NCBI RefSeq assembly: GCF_008831285.2
Contig: NC_045143.1
Coordinates: 9,621,503 to 9,685,502 of the forward strand
DNA from: Nymphaea colorata
Lineage: Eukaryota; Streptophyta; Magnoliopsida; Nymphaeales; Nymphaeaceae
Direction of reading: 5' to 3'
Length of the DNA: 64,000 nucleotides
Shown: one piece after another, positions 37,216 through 49,030 of the stretch
Position numbering within the stretch: the first letter of the stretch is position 1
Layout: each line of letters opens with the position of its first letter
Notes under the pieces: model-generated
The model's database searches: none
The model's input: only the letters and a program-made list of their open reading frames with translations
What the model was told of the DNA's origin: nothing
Made by a program: the position numbers and the translations under genes

Positions 37216-39330
37216 AAACGCTCGACGAGGGTTTGTGAGAGGGAGAGCTGGTTTTTTCCCACCATACAAATTTTTTCGGTGAAGAAAAGAAAGAATAAAT
37301 TATAAAAATGAAAAAGTACAAAAAAATGACAACATTGAGTTTTCTCGTAGAACTCTTTTGTTTAAACTTAAGCTTGGCCACTGGGCTAGGCTACTCTTGG
37401 GCACTTGGTACTCAAGCCCGGGTAATGTAACAGGTCAACCGGAATTGCACGATCAGACTAGGCCAAACACTCATTCAAGCTGAGTATCGGAGATTACACG
37501 CTGTAGTCCATCGTCCTTGCCATCCACCACCTTCCTGTTGCTCGGCCAAAGTCAAGGATCAATCCGATGGAAGGCAGAAGTTATAGAGTCTCGGCCCAGC
37601 CCGACGAGGCTGGCTTAGCAGTTTAAAGGTGAGTTATGCCACAAAGGCTTGGGCAGCCTCAAACATCTTTGTCATGGCTCGGTACCTGGCCTGACTAGGG
37701 CTGTTCAAGAGAGAGTTGGAGCAGGGTTGAGCCAGCTTGAACTGGGCTTGTTTGTCTTGAAAGGAACTCGAACTCTACTCGAGTTCTATTTCATTATCTT
37801 GAATTTGACTCAGTTTGAATTCTTAAAACTCGAACTCGTTTCGATTCAGATCAATTCAGCTCGATTAAGCTCGAGCAGAAGATTGGCTTGAGCAGAGCCA
37901 AGCATTTCATTAATATAGATATATATATATATATATAAAAGAAGGGGCAGCATATAGACTTGAACATACCCATTTGAGCAATTTACTTTTTTTGATAAAT
38001 TTTATGAGATGTAATTTATATATCTTTTTTCTTGAGCTTAACCGAGTTTAACAGAGCGGAGCCCACTTAACTCGAGCTCGACTCGTTTAGGTTGTCGAGT
38101 TCATTTCTTTACTTGAACTTGACTCGTTTAATAAACAAGTCTAGTTCGAGTCAAGTTTATTGAGGGAGTTCAAGTCGAGCTCAAGTTAGCTCGACTCGCT
38201 GAACAGCCCTAGGGCCGGCCCAGCCCGTTAATAGTTGGGCCGTGTAGTCGGCCAGTATATTCCAGGCTTAGATAGTAAACGGCGAAAAATTATCAGCCCG
38301 GCCTGACCTAATGCTGAGGTTTACTTCGGTCATCGCCGCAGTCTTTCGCGTAGCAGCTTATCGGTGGAAAATGAATGAGAAAGGGGTATTGGATTGGAAG
38401 AGCGTGAAAAGAAAGAGGAAATGGGGCGAGAACTCATTCCATCGAAATTTATACACTATTATAATTAAATTTCCATTCCAGCCACATTATTTTTGATAAA
38501 TTTACAAAATGATGGTTCATGATTTGAAAAGAATTACATCATCAGCCAAAGTCTTTTACACAAATTCAAGAAAATTTTCACGCTACAAAAAGCCCCAAAA
38601 CTTTTCCATCGACCCCCATCAAACACTCCCATCAAATGGTAGAATACAGTTTCAAAAATTTTGATCCAGAAAATTCTTTAAACTAGTTACATGCACATAG
38701 GGGCGAAACCAAGAGGGGGCTCGTAGGGGCCCTACCTCCCCTTACCCCTTTCTCAAAAAAATAAATAATTAATTAATTATAAAAATTTTGAAAAATGATA
38801 TTTCGTCTTTAATAAAAAAATTAAAAACTTTAATCTGGGTCCCTCATAAAAATATCCATATATTGATATAAAAATCTTAAATATTTCGTTCAACACCATG
38901 TGTAGAAGAAGCGATGGGTCCTACCAGCCCTTGGAACACATGGTGTTGAACGAGGACTCATTCCACGGTCATCAAGCTGAATAGGAGTTTGATAAAAACT
39001 TTCATTGTCAGGGTTGGTGAAACAAAAATTTCATGGGGAATTGGTTGTTGAGTTCGTTGATCAATGAATTCCAAGGAAAGTAAAAGAACTATACGATGCG
39101 CCGTATTGGTGTAGGAATCATTGTGCCAATATGATTAATGATCAAAATATCCTTGTTTCAAACTAAAAAAGATTTTTTTTTAAAGACAAAATTAAAAATA
39201 AAAAAAGTAAAAAAAACTATAGAAAACATTTCTTTTTAATAAACTACCAAGATGTTCTTTCCTCCTTTACTGTGCACTATGCGCCCCTAACTTTTCTGTT
39301 GTTGTTGTTGCCTTTTCCTCCTGCATAAAT
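37216..39330. repeat. Distal module blocks (second copy)
   Basis: 37320-37690 matches 12480-13170 and 58660-58990; 38220-38720 matches 14790-15270; 38890-39060 matches 58010-58190. No gene is recognisable. The order of blocks equals that of the other copies. Confidence 0.65.
37696..38211. mobile_element. hAT-type MITE (uninterrupted sister of 13180-14781)
   Basis: 516 bp with ends TAGGGCTGTTCAAGAG and, inversely, TAGGGCTGTTCAGCGAG. The flanking 8-mers GGCCTGAC and GGGCCGGC are decayed. It contains a short (AT)n run at about 37915-37937 and words of the GAGCTCGACTCG type. It preserves the empty site for the nested element found in the first copy. Confidence 0.7.
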
Positions 39331-40000
39331 AAAGTTTGCTTGAGAGAGTTCGCCCAATAGAAACTTGGTGCCCCAGTTTCTCGTCTGAACAAAAGGAAAA
39401 GGCCATTGAGGTTTTGGTAGGGTCTTTTCCCTTTGGCCTTATGTACGGCCTTCTTTTGTCTTATGTTAGCTGGAGCTTTCAGTCCTTTTGGAGCTCCAAC
39501 ACTCCGGACGGACCACGAACATTATACATTAAAAAGTTTACAAGTCCAGCAAGCAGTGATCTGGAGAGTTTTGACTACTTTTTCCAGAAAACTTTCCACC
39601 TCTACATAGCAATTAGCATGTCAACGATTTTTCTTGCTACCAAACGACTCCCAATTAAAATTTAGAGTGATGAATAATGAGATAATGTCGAACAACTTTG
39701 CCGTTAAAAGTTAGGTGATTTTCAAAACTTCCTACTTGGAAGAACAGTCATACAAAAATGTCTGTCGAAATTTTTTTACTATAGGAGAGATTTTGTAAAG
39801 AAAGAATTCACTACTTATACTAAAGAATAACAAAGAATAACATATAAGATGCAACTAATGAATGGACAAAACTATTGGGCCCGAATAGGATTTATGGGGC
39901 CCACCGGGCCCACCCGGGCCCGAGTTGGGGTACCCTGCGGTGGCCCCGTCCGATGCTCAGCCTTAGTTTATCATCCGACAGAAAAGAAAAAAAAAAGGCC
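39331..40000. other. Module spacer with a duplicated open frame
   Basis: A 109-codon frame (39336-39665) has a counterpart at 59620-59870 that is broken by a stop, so the frame is not conserved. The same block follows the distal module part in both places. I see nothing functional; it is probably old transposon or spacer DNA. Confidence 0.5.
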
Positions 40001-43000
40001 GACCAAGAGCATTTTCAATACAAAACACACTATTTTCACTTTTGAATTGTGCACATGTTTGTGTGCACGCCACATAACGCCACATACCCTTAAGAATAGA
40101 CGAGGGCTCAATGAAAGTGTGGTAGAAGGACAAAAGTTGTGCACCTGTGCACGGTTATTCACCTAACCATGTCTCTTGATTGTCCAGCATTTACAACTTT
40201 CATATGCAACACAGATTTCGTCTGAAACAGTGACACATATCTGCCTTGCGTCACAGAAGTGACATTTCTTGCCTTTTAACATTGTTTAATAATAAAAAGG
40301 TGCACGAAAAATGTACCTTACAACTAAATTAGCAGTCATTCAAGCCGAAGAGGAGATGCCTTGGGGTTTGGTCCGCTGTATAGGGCAAACGAACTATTTC
40401 AATTCCTTTGTATTCAACATTATGATAAATTTATTTCTAAAATATTTTGAAATTATGAAGCAGGCAAGCTGTTGATGCACAATTAGATTTTCTGGCCGAG
40501 AATGAGCCTTCAGGTTTTTTCCGGACCGTGACTTGTAATTTTTTCACTAACCTAGACTATAAAATTTTACTCTGTTCAAACTTGTAAGCACTCTAATTAG
40601 TATTTTATCCAATTTTTAAGCATTTCGTCACCGAAAACAAATCAGTTTTCATTTTCACATCACAACTTGCCATGTCTTTATCAATTGCATTTTCACCAAC
40701 TCACTTTTTGGGTTTTGATTCTCCGTGCCGGAATCTTGTTATTGAGATCACTGGTGTGTCCTTTTCTATATTTAATTTTCAGCCCAACACTACATAATTC
40801 TACACGTATTGGGTCCGATTGAAATTTTTAATTCAAAACCCCTGTTCTGGTCCGTACCTCGTGTTGACCTGGTTCAGGTGCGCAGGTCATGGTCCAAATC
40901 TTGGGAAGGTCATTCAACAGAGGCATGCCATTCCCAAGCGGTGCACGCAACACATATACCTTAAAAAAAACAGGCTGGGAGTTGGGACGTTTTGAAAAAG
41001 ATGTACCTTTTAATCTTTTAACTTTTTTTTTTTATATCTACAAAAAAAAAAAAAACTTTTTTCATTAACCAGATACATTTTTGCCATTAACCATATTCGT
41101 GCACTAAAATTTGACGCATTGTAGGCGCACATAGCCCACTTCTCATATTTAGAAAACGTAGATTGACGCCTTTCTATTCTGTCGAGTTGCAAGGTGCTGA
41201 CATTTGCAGCTACGGGTCGAGGAAAAACTTTTTATTTTTATATTGATATTTCTAAGCAATTTTTCTCCTTACAATTGGGTGCCCCTTAACCAAAATTTTC
41301 TAGTTCTTCCTTATTTAAGGAAGGGTGATTATCACTCTTTTCCGGTTTGTTATTTGGCAGCATTCAGGGGCTTAGTTTTCTAACTTCCTTTCTCTCTCTG
41401 TCTACATTTTAAGACTGTTAACTTTCAAGTCTGATGGTAAAACTTGAGCATGAGTTCGTTGCTGCTTCGAAGGCTGAGCATGTAAAGTTTTTATGGGATT
41501 TTCATGTAATCGTGCTTTCATCGTCATTAGTTTACAATTAGCTTTGCACCTTTAGTACAATAATATAGTCCGTCAAAGGAAAGCACACCATTTAGATATT
41601 GGTTTCTATCCTGCACAACCATTTAGATATTGCTTAATGTGACTTCAAACTGGTTTCAAACTCTAAGATAAAGATAGGATTTAATATTTGAACTTTGGTT
41701 TGTAATTGGATTTAGATGTGGGCACCCTCATGTTTTTTAGGGACCCTTTCTTTTATCACCTCACCGTCATTCGAGAAGTAGATGGCTGTCTCACTATTGA
41801 ACACTTGCCACTTCCAAGGAGCAGTTCCTGGGAAGTTTTGCTTGCATCCTCTTATGGTGCATTAACTGATGAATTCTAAATTTAAACCAGTTGAATGCAA
41901 ATACATGTATATGCATGATTGCATGGAATGTGACCATTTCAAGCAAATATTGGCTAATGTTTGATCAGATTCATACAAATAAAAGAGCTTTGATGATAAA
42001 CCCGTGTAAGTAGAGTTGTGTGATACTGGTACACAATTTTTTTTAAAAAAAAAAGAAATTGTATTGTAAAAAAAATTTGAAATAAAAAAAAAAGTAAAAG
42101 ACTACCAAAGACATTTTTTTAATAAATTGTCAAAATATCTTTTCCTTTTTTACTGTGCGTCAGCCATCATGGGTTTTCGTAAAGGGAGAAAGTGGGAGAG
42201 CGCCATTTGTCATTCCACTCAAAAAAAAAAAAAAAAAAGAAAAAGAAAAAGGAAAAAAGAATGACGTTGATTCCCTAAGCCACATTTAAGCCACATGATA
42301 AAAGAAAAAAAACATAAACATGAAAGTCGTGTCAAATTTGAATCAGATATCTAACCGAAAATGATGTGTTAAGTATGGTGAATAGCCAAAAGAATTTCTC
42401 CCCCATATTTTTTAAAATAGCATCCCAAGATTTCGACCACATAAAATTACCAAAACACCCTCTTATGAATCATAATAACATGTTTTCACATGTTAATGAC
42501 GTAACATGAAAAATGGCTTCAGTGTATTCTGTCAACAAGACGTAGTTTGAAAATTATGTGAAAACATTGAGCCTCTTTGAAAATTATGTTGTAGCTGTCA
42601 CATTTCTTTAAATATTGAAAATCATTATTTCAACATTTCTAGGCGCCCGAATATCATAAAACACGAAACTACCTCACACGCACATAAGATTAGAATGAAA
42701 ATGAGTTGAAGCTATTCGTTCAACCAGTTAGTTTGAATGCTTTACAGTTTTCTTCCTAAATATTGATTAATTGTATAAAGACGGTAAAATGTATTTCATA
42801 ACAAAGAATTAGCAGTAACTAGTTATATAATGTATAATAATCGCATTTCTCCATCCAAGGAGATTTCTCGTTACATTGTCCTTTCTATCAAAAAAACAAA
42901 ATCATGTCATATTTCCACCTGTCCTTTTACTACACAAACATTCCAGGTTCCAAGCCGCCCTAGATACATCCCAAGGCGGCAAGAGGCAGGACACACTACG

Positions 43001-43432
43001 ACCTTTCACCCTGGTGTGTGGCATTTCCTTTTGTTCAAGAGCAGAGTCAAGGTACGGCTGCATGGGTCCTCGTCCCATTTCAATTTAAAAAAAAAATTAC
43101 ATGTAAATTTTTAAAAAAATCACTTGTTTTACATAAAAATGATATTTCGACCCTAATAAAAAATTTAGAAATTTTAATCTACCACCCTCATAAAAAATTT
43201 ATAGCTCTACCACAACTCTTGCAAACCCAAAATATGTAAATATACATATGACAATTTATAGGAATTATATAGAATACTAAGTATGAACTCATCAAGTATC
43301 CCAGCCGTCTATCCGTGCATATATATACGCCCTTTATTCTGGTGTTAGAAATTTCAATTCCATACCCGCGTACCCTCCAGCTCTGTTGAATTCTCCATTC
43401 AATCCAAAGATGTAAAACCCAGAAAACGTCTT

Positions 43433-43498
43433 GGTCAAAATTTGAAGACGAGATCTCTGAATGGAAAACCCATAAAGCGTTCCTTCTATATATATAAG
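43433..43498 (+). promoter_or_regulatory. Promoter of gene D: single W-box and TATA box
   Basis: GGTCAA at 43433-43438 and TATATATATAAG at 43487-43498, 49 bp apart. The distal W-box of the sisters is changed to GTTGAATT at about 43384, so gene D keeps only one of the pair. Confidence 0.65.
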
Positions 43499-43675
43499 CA
43501 TTTGAAACTCATCGACCTGCCACAACCAAAAACTGCTCTCTCTTTCTTCTGAACTGCGGAAGCATTAAGCAACCATATTCATAGCTCAAAGAGAAAGCCA
43601 CCGCCCTTTCCTTCTTCCAAGTATCTCTTTGATAGAGAGTTCTCCGTCTTCGTTTGTTGAAGTTTGAACTGCAGC

Positions 43676-43909
43676 ATGGAACGAACCATGAAGAAAGTTC
43701 TTGCAGCATTTCTATTGATCTGCTTTCTGTTCTGTACTTGGATTCAACCTCTTGAGGCAATCAGGCCGCTTGAAGAGGTTGTGATCATGAAGATGAACAA
43801 CGAAGAAACAAGAAGTTGGAAGCTGTTTGAGTCGCTGAAGGGACCTGTGACTCCGTCTGGGCCTTCATGCACGACGACCGTTCCTGGGGGAAGCAATCGG
43901 CGGTGTTAA
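43676..43909 (+). CDS. Gene D: small secreted SGPS/two-Cys signalling-peptide precursor
   Basis: A 77-residue precursor, start ATG at 43676. Signal peptide core at 8-21, WIQPLEA 22-28, IRPLEE 29-34, linker with Glu44 and Lys49 where B has Gln, then GPVTPSGPSC 56-65, TTTVPGG 66-72, SNRRC 73-77. Its predicted mature end is identical to that of B, so B and D should give the same peptide if only the C-terminal part is released. The 3' flank continues the module homology. Gene E follows only 1.9 kb downstream, the closest pair of the array. Confidence 0.9.
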   Translation: MERTMKKVLAAFLLICFLFCTWIQPLEAIRPLEEVVIMKMNNEETRSWKLFESLKGPVTPSGPSCTTTVPGGSNRRC

Positions 43910-45496
43910 GTGAGACCGATCAGCAACTAGATGGATGATCAGTTTATAGTTCTGCGATTGCAGTGCCTGATCATCATCAGATGTAAATGAAGTGGAAGGC
44001 TCACATTTTTTCGTTTCATTGTATTTTTGTTGATTCTTTTCTGTGAATAATATTATTCTTTGAAATAGAGAAAAAACAGATGGACTACGGACATAGTTTA
44101 CGTAGGTCAAGGAATTCTGCGATTTCACTACCAATATATATATACATATATACATAAACATGGGCCAAAAACCACATCTGGGCCCAACCTAGTCTATTTA
44201 TGGAACCATGTATGTGTATAGATTTGTCTACTTGTATGAAACCTTAGATCAATCATATTATTGCACTACAAATCACAAGACCAAGTCTACTTTTAGACGT
44301 CATTTAATTAGTAAGCAATCGCTAAGACAAAGGAAGAGATTATGTGCCATCTGCATATATCATCTACCCTTATAAGGTACCAAATAAAAAAAAAATGATC
44401 TTAAAAGGATATAAATAAGTTCCTCTGTCCCCTCCCCTGCGGCAACAATCTATTTGATGGATACATCAAACTATTTTTTTTTAAACTGCTATGTGTTCTT
44501 CAGCCTTTGTTAAAATTTTAAAAACAAAAAATTCCTGCTCCACCCTTGTTGGTGGGTGCTTGAGCTGGTCTGGTTAACGTAGACATTTCAAATTGGTTTG
44601 CACTTAAATGATTGTTTGGTTATTAGAAACTTTAATACTGCGCCAATAAGTAAACCCCGCTCAGGTGGGTCGAAAGTTTGTCAACTACAAGGAAGTGGAC
44701 GGCAGGCTGATCCCAGCCCACCACTTTCAGTGAAAATGGCGAGTCTCACCAAATGAATCAAGAACAACGTCAATATATATTTTCAAATATTGTCACCATT
44801 TGAAACAAAAAGTTGTAGAAATTGACAGTTAGAAATCTTCCAAAAGCGTCTTGGCAGATAATACCATCAAATTAATCCTGTTTCAATATTGGCCGGAGCC
44901 AGTGACGGAGAATCGTTTCCGGCCACATATCGAAATTGGGTTGCCAAGACGCTTTAGAGTCATCAATAATGAGATAATGCCGAACAACATTGCCGTTAAA
45001 AGTTAGGTGATTTTCAAAACTTCCTACTTGGAAGAATATTCATACAAAAATGTCTGTCGAAAGCAAGAAACAACCTCAAACGCACATAAGATTAGAATGA
45101 AAATGAGTTGAAGATATTCGTTCAACCAATTAGTTTGAATGGTTTATAGTTTTCGGCCAAAATGTTGAGTGATTGTACTAAAAACGATAAGAGGGAATTT
45201 CATAACAAAGAACTAGCAGTAACTACTCATAGAATATATGACCTATAACTAATAATTGGACAATCACATTTCTCCTCCGAATAGATTTCAGGTTAATGAG
45301 GGGTTTCGGCCTCTCACCTGGGCAGTGGAGTTCTGTCCTGCTCATTCACTAGAAATATGCATGTACAATTTATTGGAAATACGTAGTGTACTGTCCATGT
45401 ATGAACTCATCTTGTATCCTAGCCGAGTAACCGTGCACCGCTACTCTGCTGTTAGAAATTTCAATTCAACGGATAGTTGGGTCCATGCCCGTGTAG

Positions 45497-45606
45497 TTGA
45501 CCCGCTCCATGGTGTAAAACCCTGAAAACGTCTTGGTCAAATTTTAAGGCAAGATCACTAAATAACTGCAAAGCCCAGAAAACGTTCCCTTCCCTCTATA
45601 TATAAG
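45497..45606 (+). promoter_or_regulatory. Promoter of gene E: inverted W-box pair and TATA box
   Basis: TTGACC 45497-45502, GGTCAA 45535-45540 and TATATATAAG 45597-45606, 57 bp after the second W-box. Confidence 0.7.
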
Positions 45607-45765
45607 CATTTGAAACTCATCCATCTGCCACAACAGAAACTCTCGGACAACCTTCTCTTTCTCCTCAACTCCAGAAGTTTTAAGCAACCATCAGAGCAGA
45701 AAGAGAAAGCGTTTTTCTTCGAAAGATAATTTTCTGTCTCCGTGAGTTGAACCTTGAGCTGCAGC

Positions 45766-46002
45766 ATGGAACGGACCATGAAGAACGTACTTGCAGCATT
45801 TGTATTGGTCTGCGCTCTGTTCTGCCTGTGGATTCAACCGCTTGAAGCAATCAGGCCGCTTGAAGAGGGTGTGATCATGAAGACGAACAACGAACAAACA
45901 GGAAGTTGGCTTCTGTTTGGGTTGCTGCCCAAGGGAGCTGTGACTCGCTCTGGCCCTTCGTGCTCGACGACCGTTCCTGGAGGAAGCAATCGACGGTGTT
46001 AA
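45766..46002 (+). CDS. Gene E: small secreted SGPS/two-Cys signalling-peptide precursor
   Basis: A 78-residue precursor from the ATG at 45766. Signal core 8-21 (LAAFVLVCALFC), WIQPLEA 22-28, IRPLEE 29-34, linker, then the E/G-type end LLPKGAVTRSGPSC 53-66, STTVPGG 67-73, SNRRC 74-78. It differs from B, C, D and F by Arg61 in place of the Pro before S-G-P-S, and by P-K-G in place of S-L-K. The Pro is conserved in the other copies and is a candidate for hydroxylation, so E and G may encode a peptide with different activity. Protein identical to G. Confidence 0.9.
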   Translation: MERTMKNVLAAFVLVCALFCLWIQPLEAIRPLEEGVIMKTNNEQTGSWLLFGLLPKGAVTRSGPSCSTTVPGGSNRRC

Positions 46003-46219
46003 CTGAGACCGATCAGCAAATAGGTTTATCATGAGCTAATAGTTATGCAATTGTAGAGCCTGATCATCATGAGATGTAAAGGATGAGGAAGGCTGTCACA
46101 TTCTTTCGTTTCATTGTATTTTAGTCAATTTTTTTCTGTGAATAATATAATATCGCTTTTGAAATAGAGATAAAACTGGTGGTTTATACATTCTTACCTA
46201 GACGTTATATATATACACT

Positions 46220-46640
46220 TTACCTGGGTTGTCCAATTATAGAACCGTCTTTTTTTAGCACGCATACTCTACTCGCGTACCCAACCTGACTCAGCCCGAG
46301 TTTGAGCCACGGAGAGGTGGGCTCGATAAATTATCAAGCCGGCTTGGGACAACCCAACCTGACTCAGTCCAGGTTTGAGCCTGGAAAAAAGGGCATTGAG
46401 AGGAGGCTCGATAAATTATTAGGCTGACATGGGTGTGCTTGAGAGGACTTTTTTTTAATGTATTTTTTATTAATTTTTATATATAATTATAATATTTTAT
46501 TATGATTAATTATATTTATATATTATTTTATTATGATTAATTGGACCTAGGTTTTAGGTGTAGCCGGCTTGAGCTTGAGCCCAGCTCCTTGGGCCAGGTT
46601 GACCGATTGACCGGTTGACCGGATGCCCAGACTTACCCTC
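46220..46640. repeat. Dispersed non-coding repeat, probably a MITE
   Basis: Insertion relative to the G flank, containing two similar blocks (CCAACCTGACTCAG at about 46280 and 46350, each followed by GGCTCGATAAATTAT) and an AT-rich centre. It ends with CCGGATGCCCAGACTTA. The right end resembles that of 61767-62076. No clear target duplication was found. Confidence 0.45.
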
Positions 46641-46774
46641 CACCCATAATCATTGAGGCGGGAAGCTACTGAGTCTATCAGTTCCCTCACATAGGCACTT
46701 GGCTTGGCAGGGCAATTAAGGTTATCTACCTTCTGTCATAAAGAAGACTTGCTTTGGTGTCAGGTGACTCTAGC

Positions 46775-46780
<6 letters not shown>

Positions 46781-46844
<64 letters not shown>
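46781..46844. repeat. (AT)32 microsatellite
   Basis: A pure alternating AT run of 64 bp. Confidence 0.97.
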
Positions 46845-46846
<2 letters not shown>

Positions 46847-47420
46847 TAGGCGTACCTTCATTCCTCACACTTCAGACTTTGTTTGAGAGATGAAACAGTT
46901 ATTACTAAAAGATTAACACCGTTAATGATCCATTAGAGACAATAGCGTAGAGTGGAATATCTCATGGGTGCTTGAGCTGGTCCTGCGAACATACTTATTT
47001 GAAGTTTTGTTTGCGGTTTAATGATTGTTTGGTTCTTAAAACCATTGCAATTAGCAAGCCCTGCACAGGTGGGTCGCGAATTTCTGAACTACAGCAGGCT
47101 GATCCCATCCCACCATGTTCAGTGAAAATGGCGATTCTCACAAAAAAAAATCAAAAGCAACGTTAATAATATGTACTCATAAGTGTCACCAAAAAAATCA
47201 AAAGCAACGTTAATAATATATACTCACAAGTGTTGTCATCATTTGATACAAAAATTTTAGATGGATATGGTAAGAAATCTCTTCCAACAGTGTCGTCTTG
47301 GCAAATTATAGGATCAAATTAACTACATTTCAATATTGGCCGGAAGCGGTGACGGATAATTGTTTGCGGACACATATCATATCAAAACTGGGTTCTTTCG
47401 GGGCAGTATGGGCAGCGCGC

Positions 47421-47635
47421 CAAACGGAACACACCAAGGATGATGTTTCAGTGTGCGCCAGAATTTTCTCACAAAGTGGAGCATGAAGGAAATTGTACAT
47501 TAATTAGAACAAGTGGTGGGTTTTACCTGCCCTTGGAACGCATGATGTTGAATGAGATCTGCGCAGGACTCATTCCACTTCTCAAGCTGAAAATAGGAGT
47601 TTGATCATTAATTTCATTGTCACAGTAGGTGAAAT
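47421..47635. repeat. Distal module block
   Basis: Matches 22893-23030 closely and 38900-39010 and 58020-58140 more distantly. No gene. Confidence 0.6.
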
Positions 47636-48386
47636 CAATGTTATAAAAGGTATAGTGTATCGCATATCAATCAAGCCGATCAATACGCCGTATTGTAACG
47701 TATCGCAAATGTAGCATAACGTATCGTAAAATTAATTTTTTAATTAAAAAAATATTAAAAAATAAAAAAGAATAAAAAATTCATTAAAAATCTGAAAAAA
47801 TAAACAAAAAATCAGACATCAAGAAAAATGTTTTCAAATTGCAAAAAGATCGTCATATATAAGGAACATTCATGTGTATTGGCAACACATTCAAAACTAA
47901 GAAATCAGAGATTCAAAATAACATAATAAGCATCCATCACAATTTTAAACTTGAAAATTATATAGAATCTTAGGACTTAAATTCTTGAGGCTTGGAGTCT
48001 TAGAACTTAGATTACATCATAATTTCACAAGTTCAAAACATATAGTTATCATCTTTCATGATTCAACAATAATACCTCTCCAAATCGATGAATCCTCGAT
48101 CATTTTTTATGAAAATTGGCAAAATCTCTCCTTCCCATGTGTCATGGAGTCTTTAAATACAAGAAGAAAGTGAGAGAGTGGTGTTTAAATTTTAAAAATT
48201 AAAAAATTATGTGTTTTTCCCTGTATTGTACGATACGGGGTTGTATCGTCGGTATCATATGATACGATACATGTATCGTATGATATAGGCGATACGCTTA
48301 CGCTTCACGAGCATATCATGCATTGTAAGCATATCGTATAGGCTTTTTAGACCTATACGTTGCGCATCGTACGATACAGATAACAT
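47636..48386. mobile_element. MITE-like insertion with GTATCG/CGATAC palindromes
   Basis: About 750 bp absent from the matching place at 23020-23040. Ends CAATGTTATAAAAGG and, inversely, GATGTTATCTGTATCG share ATGTTAT. Flanking CACAGTAGGTGAAAT (left) and CACAGTAAAAT (right) look like a target duplication longer than 8 bp with later change. Both arms are full of CGTATCG and CGATACG words, so the DNA could form hairpins. A Mutator-like origin is possible. No transposase. Confidence 0.6.
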
Positions 48387-48589
48387 CACAGTAAAATAAA
48401 ATTCTCCTAAGAAAGAGGTAGTCGAGCTCATTGGTTTGCAGAAGAGGAAAAGAAGAAGAGAAAAGTTGCTGGTGGCCGACTATGTTGATACATAATACTA
48501 TATTTGTACTTTTGAATTGTACATAGGTCTATATGCATGCCACATACTATGAAAAGTAGAAGAAAGGCTCAATGAAAGTTGCGTAAGAG

Positions 48590-49030
48590 TAGGGCTGTAC
48601 AAGGAGTCGTTGCTCAAAAATGCTTGGCTCGTGCTCGACTTGTTAATAAACAAGCCGAATTCGAGCTTGCAAAGATACTTGAAATGATAAATGAGTCAAG
48701 TTCGAGTTTCAAGAACTCGACTCTTTTATAAACAAGCCGAATTCGAACTTGAAAAAATACTCGAAACGATACATGAGTCAAGTTCAAATTTCAAAAACTC
48801 GACTCGTTTATACTCGCCTCAACTTGTAAACTGGTACTCTACATAATATTGTCAAAACCGGTTCACCAAATCACTGGTTTTAACTTTTAGGATAAAATAA
48901 ATTTTTACAAGTTACACGAGCTAACGCTACATGAGTTAAATGCTTATACGAGTTAACCCTAAATAAGTTAAATAGGTTAAACGAATCGAGTTCAACTCGA
49001 TTTTGTGTAGTCAAGTCAAACTCGATCTTG
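48590..49030. mobile_element. hAT-type MITE, right end missing
   Basis: Starts TAGGGCTGTACAAGGAG after the 8-mer CGTAAGAG, the same insertion site as 29836-30312. Inside, a segment with AACTCGACTC words is duplicated. At about 49030 the sequence passes directly into module DNA without the expected inverted end, so the right end has been deleted. Confidence 0.7.

Larger units (their letters stand above)
40000..45000. repeat. Peptide-gene module, copy around gene D
   Basis: Matches the C copy over most of its length (40340-42350 to 30540-32430; 42700-43675 to 32810-33907; 43910-44480 to 34136-34740). The far 3' part (44540-44900) matches 12080-12480 and 52500-52814. It lacks the MITE present in C and F, and preserves the empty site of the 5-kb hAT at about 44845. 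No second gene is visible in its long flanks. Confidence 0.75.
45060..47420. repeat. Peptide-gene module, E type
   Basis: A second module type. The promoter (45060-45765) matches the orphan promoter at 16.7/22.7 kb and, nearer the gene, the promoter of G. The 3' part (46840-47420) matches 52240-52400 and 12080-12480. A probable inserted repeat and an (AT)n tract lie between (46220-46844). Confidence 0.65.

Noticed and set aside
39336-39665. 109-codon frame with hydrophobic stretches, conserved in a second place
   Set aside because: The counterpart at 59620-59870 is broken by a stop, and the DNA similarity is that of the whole module, not of a protein.
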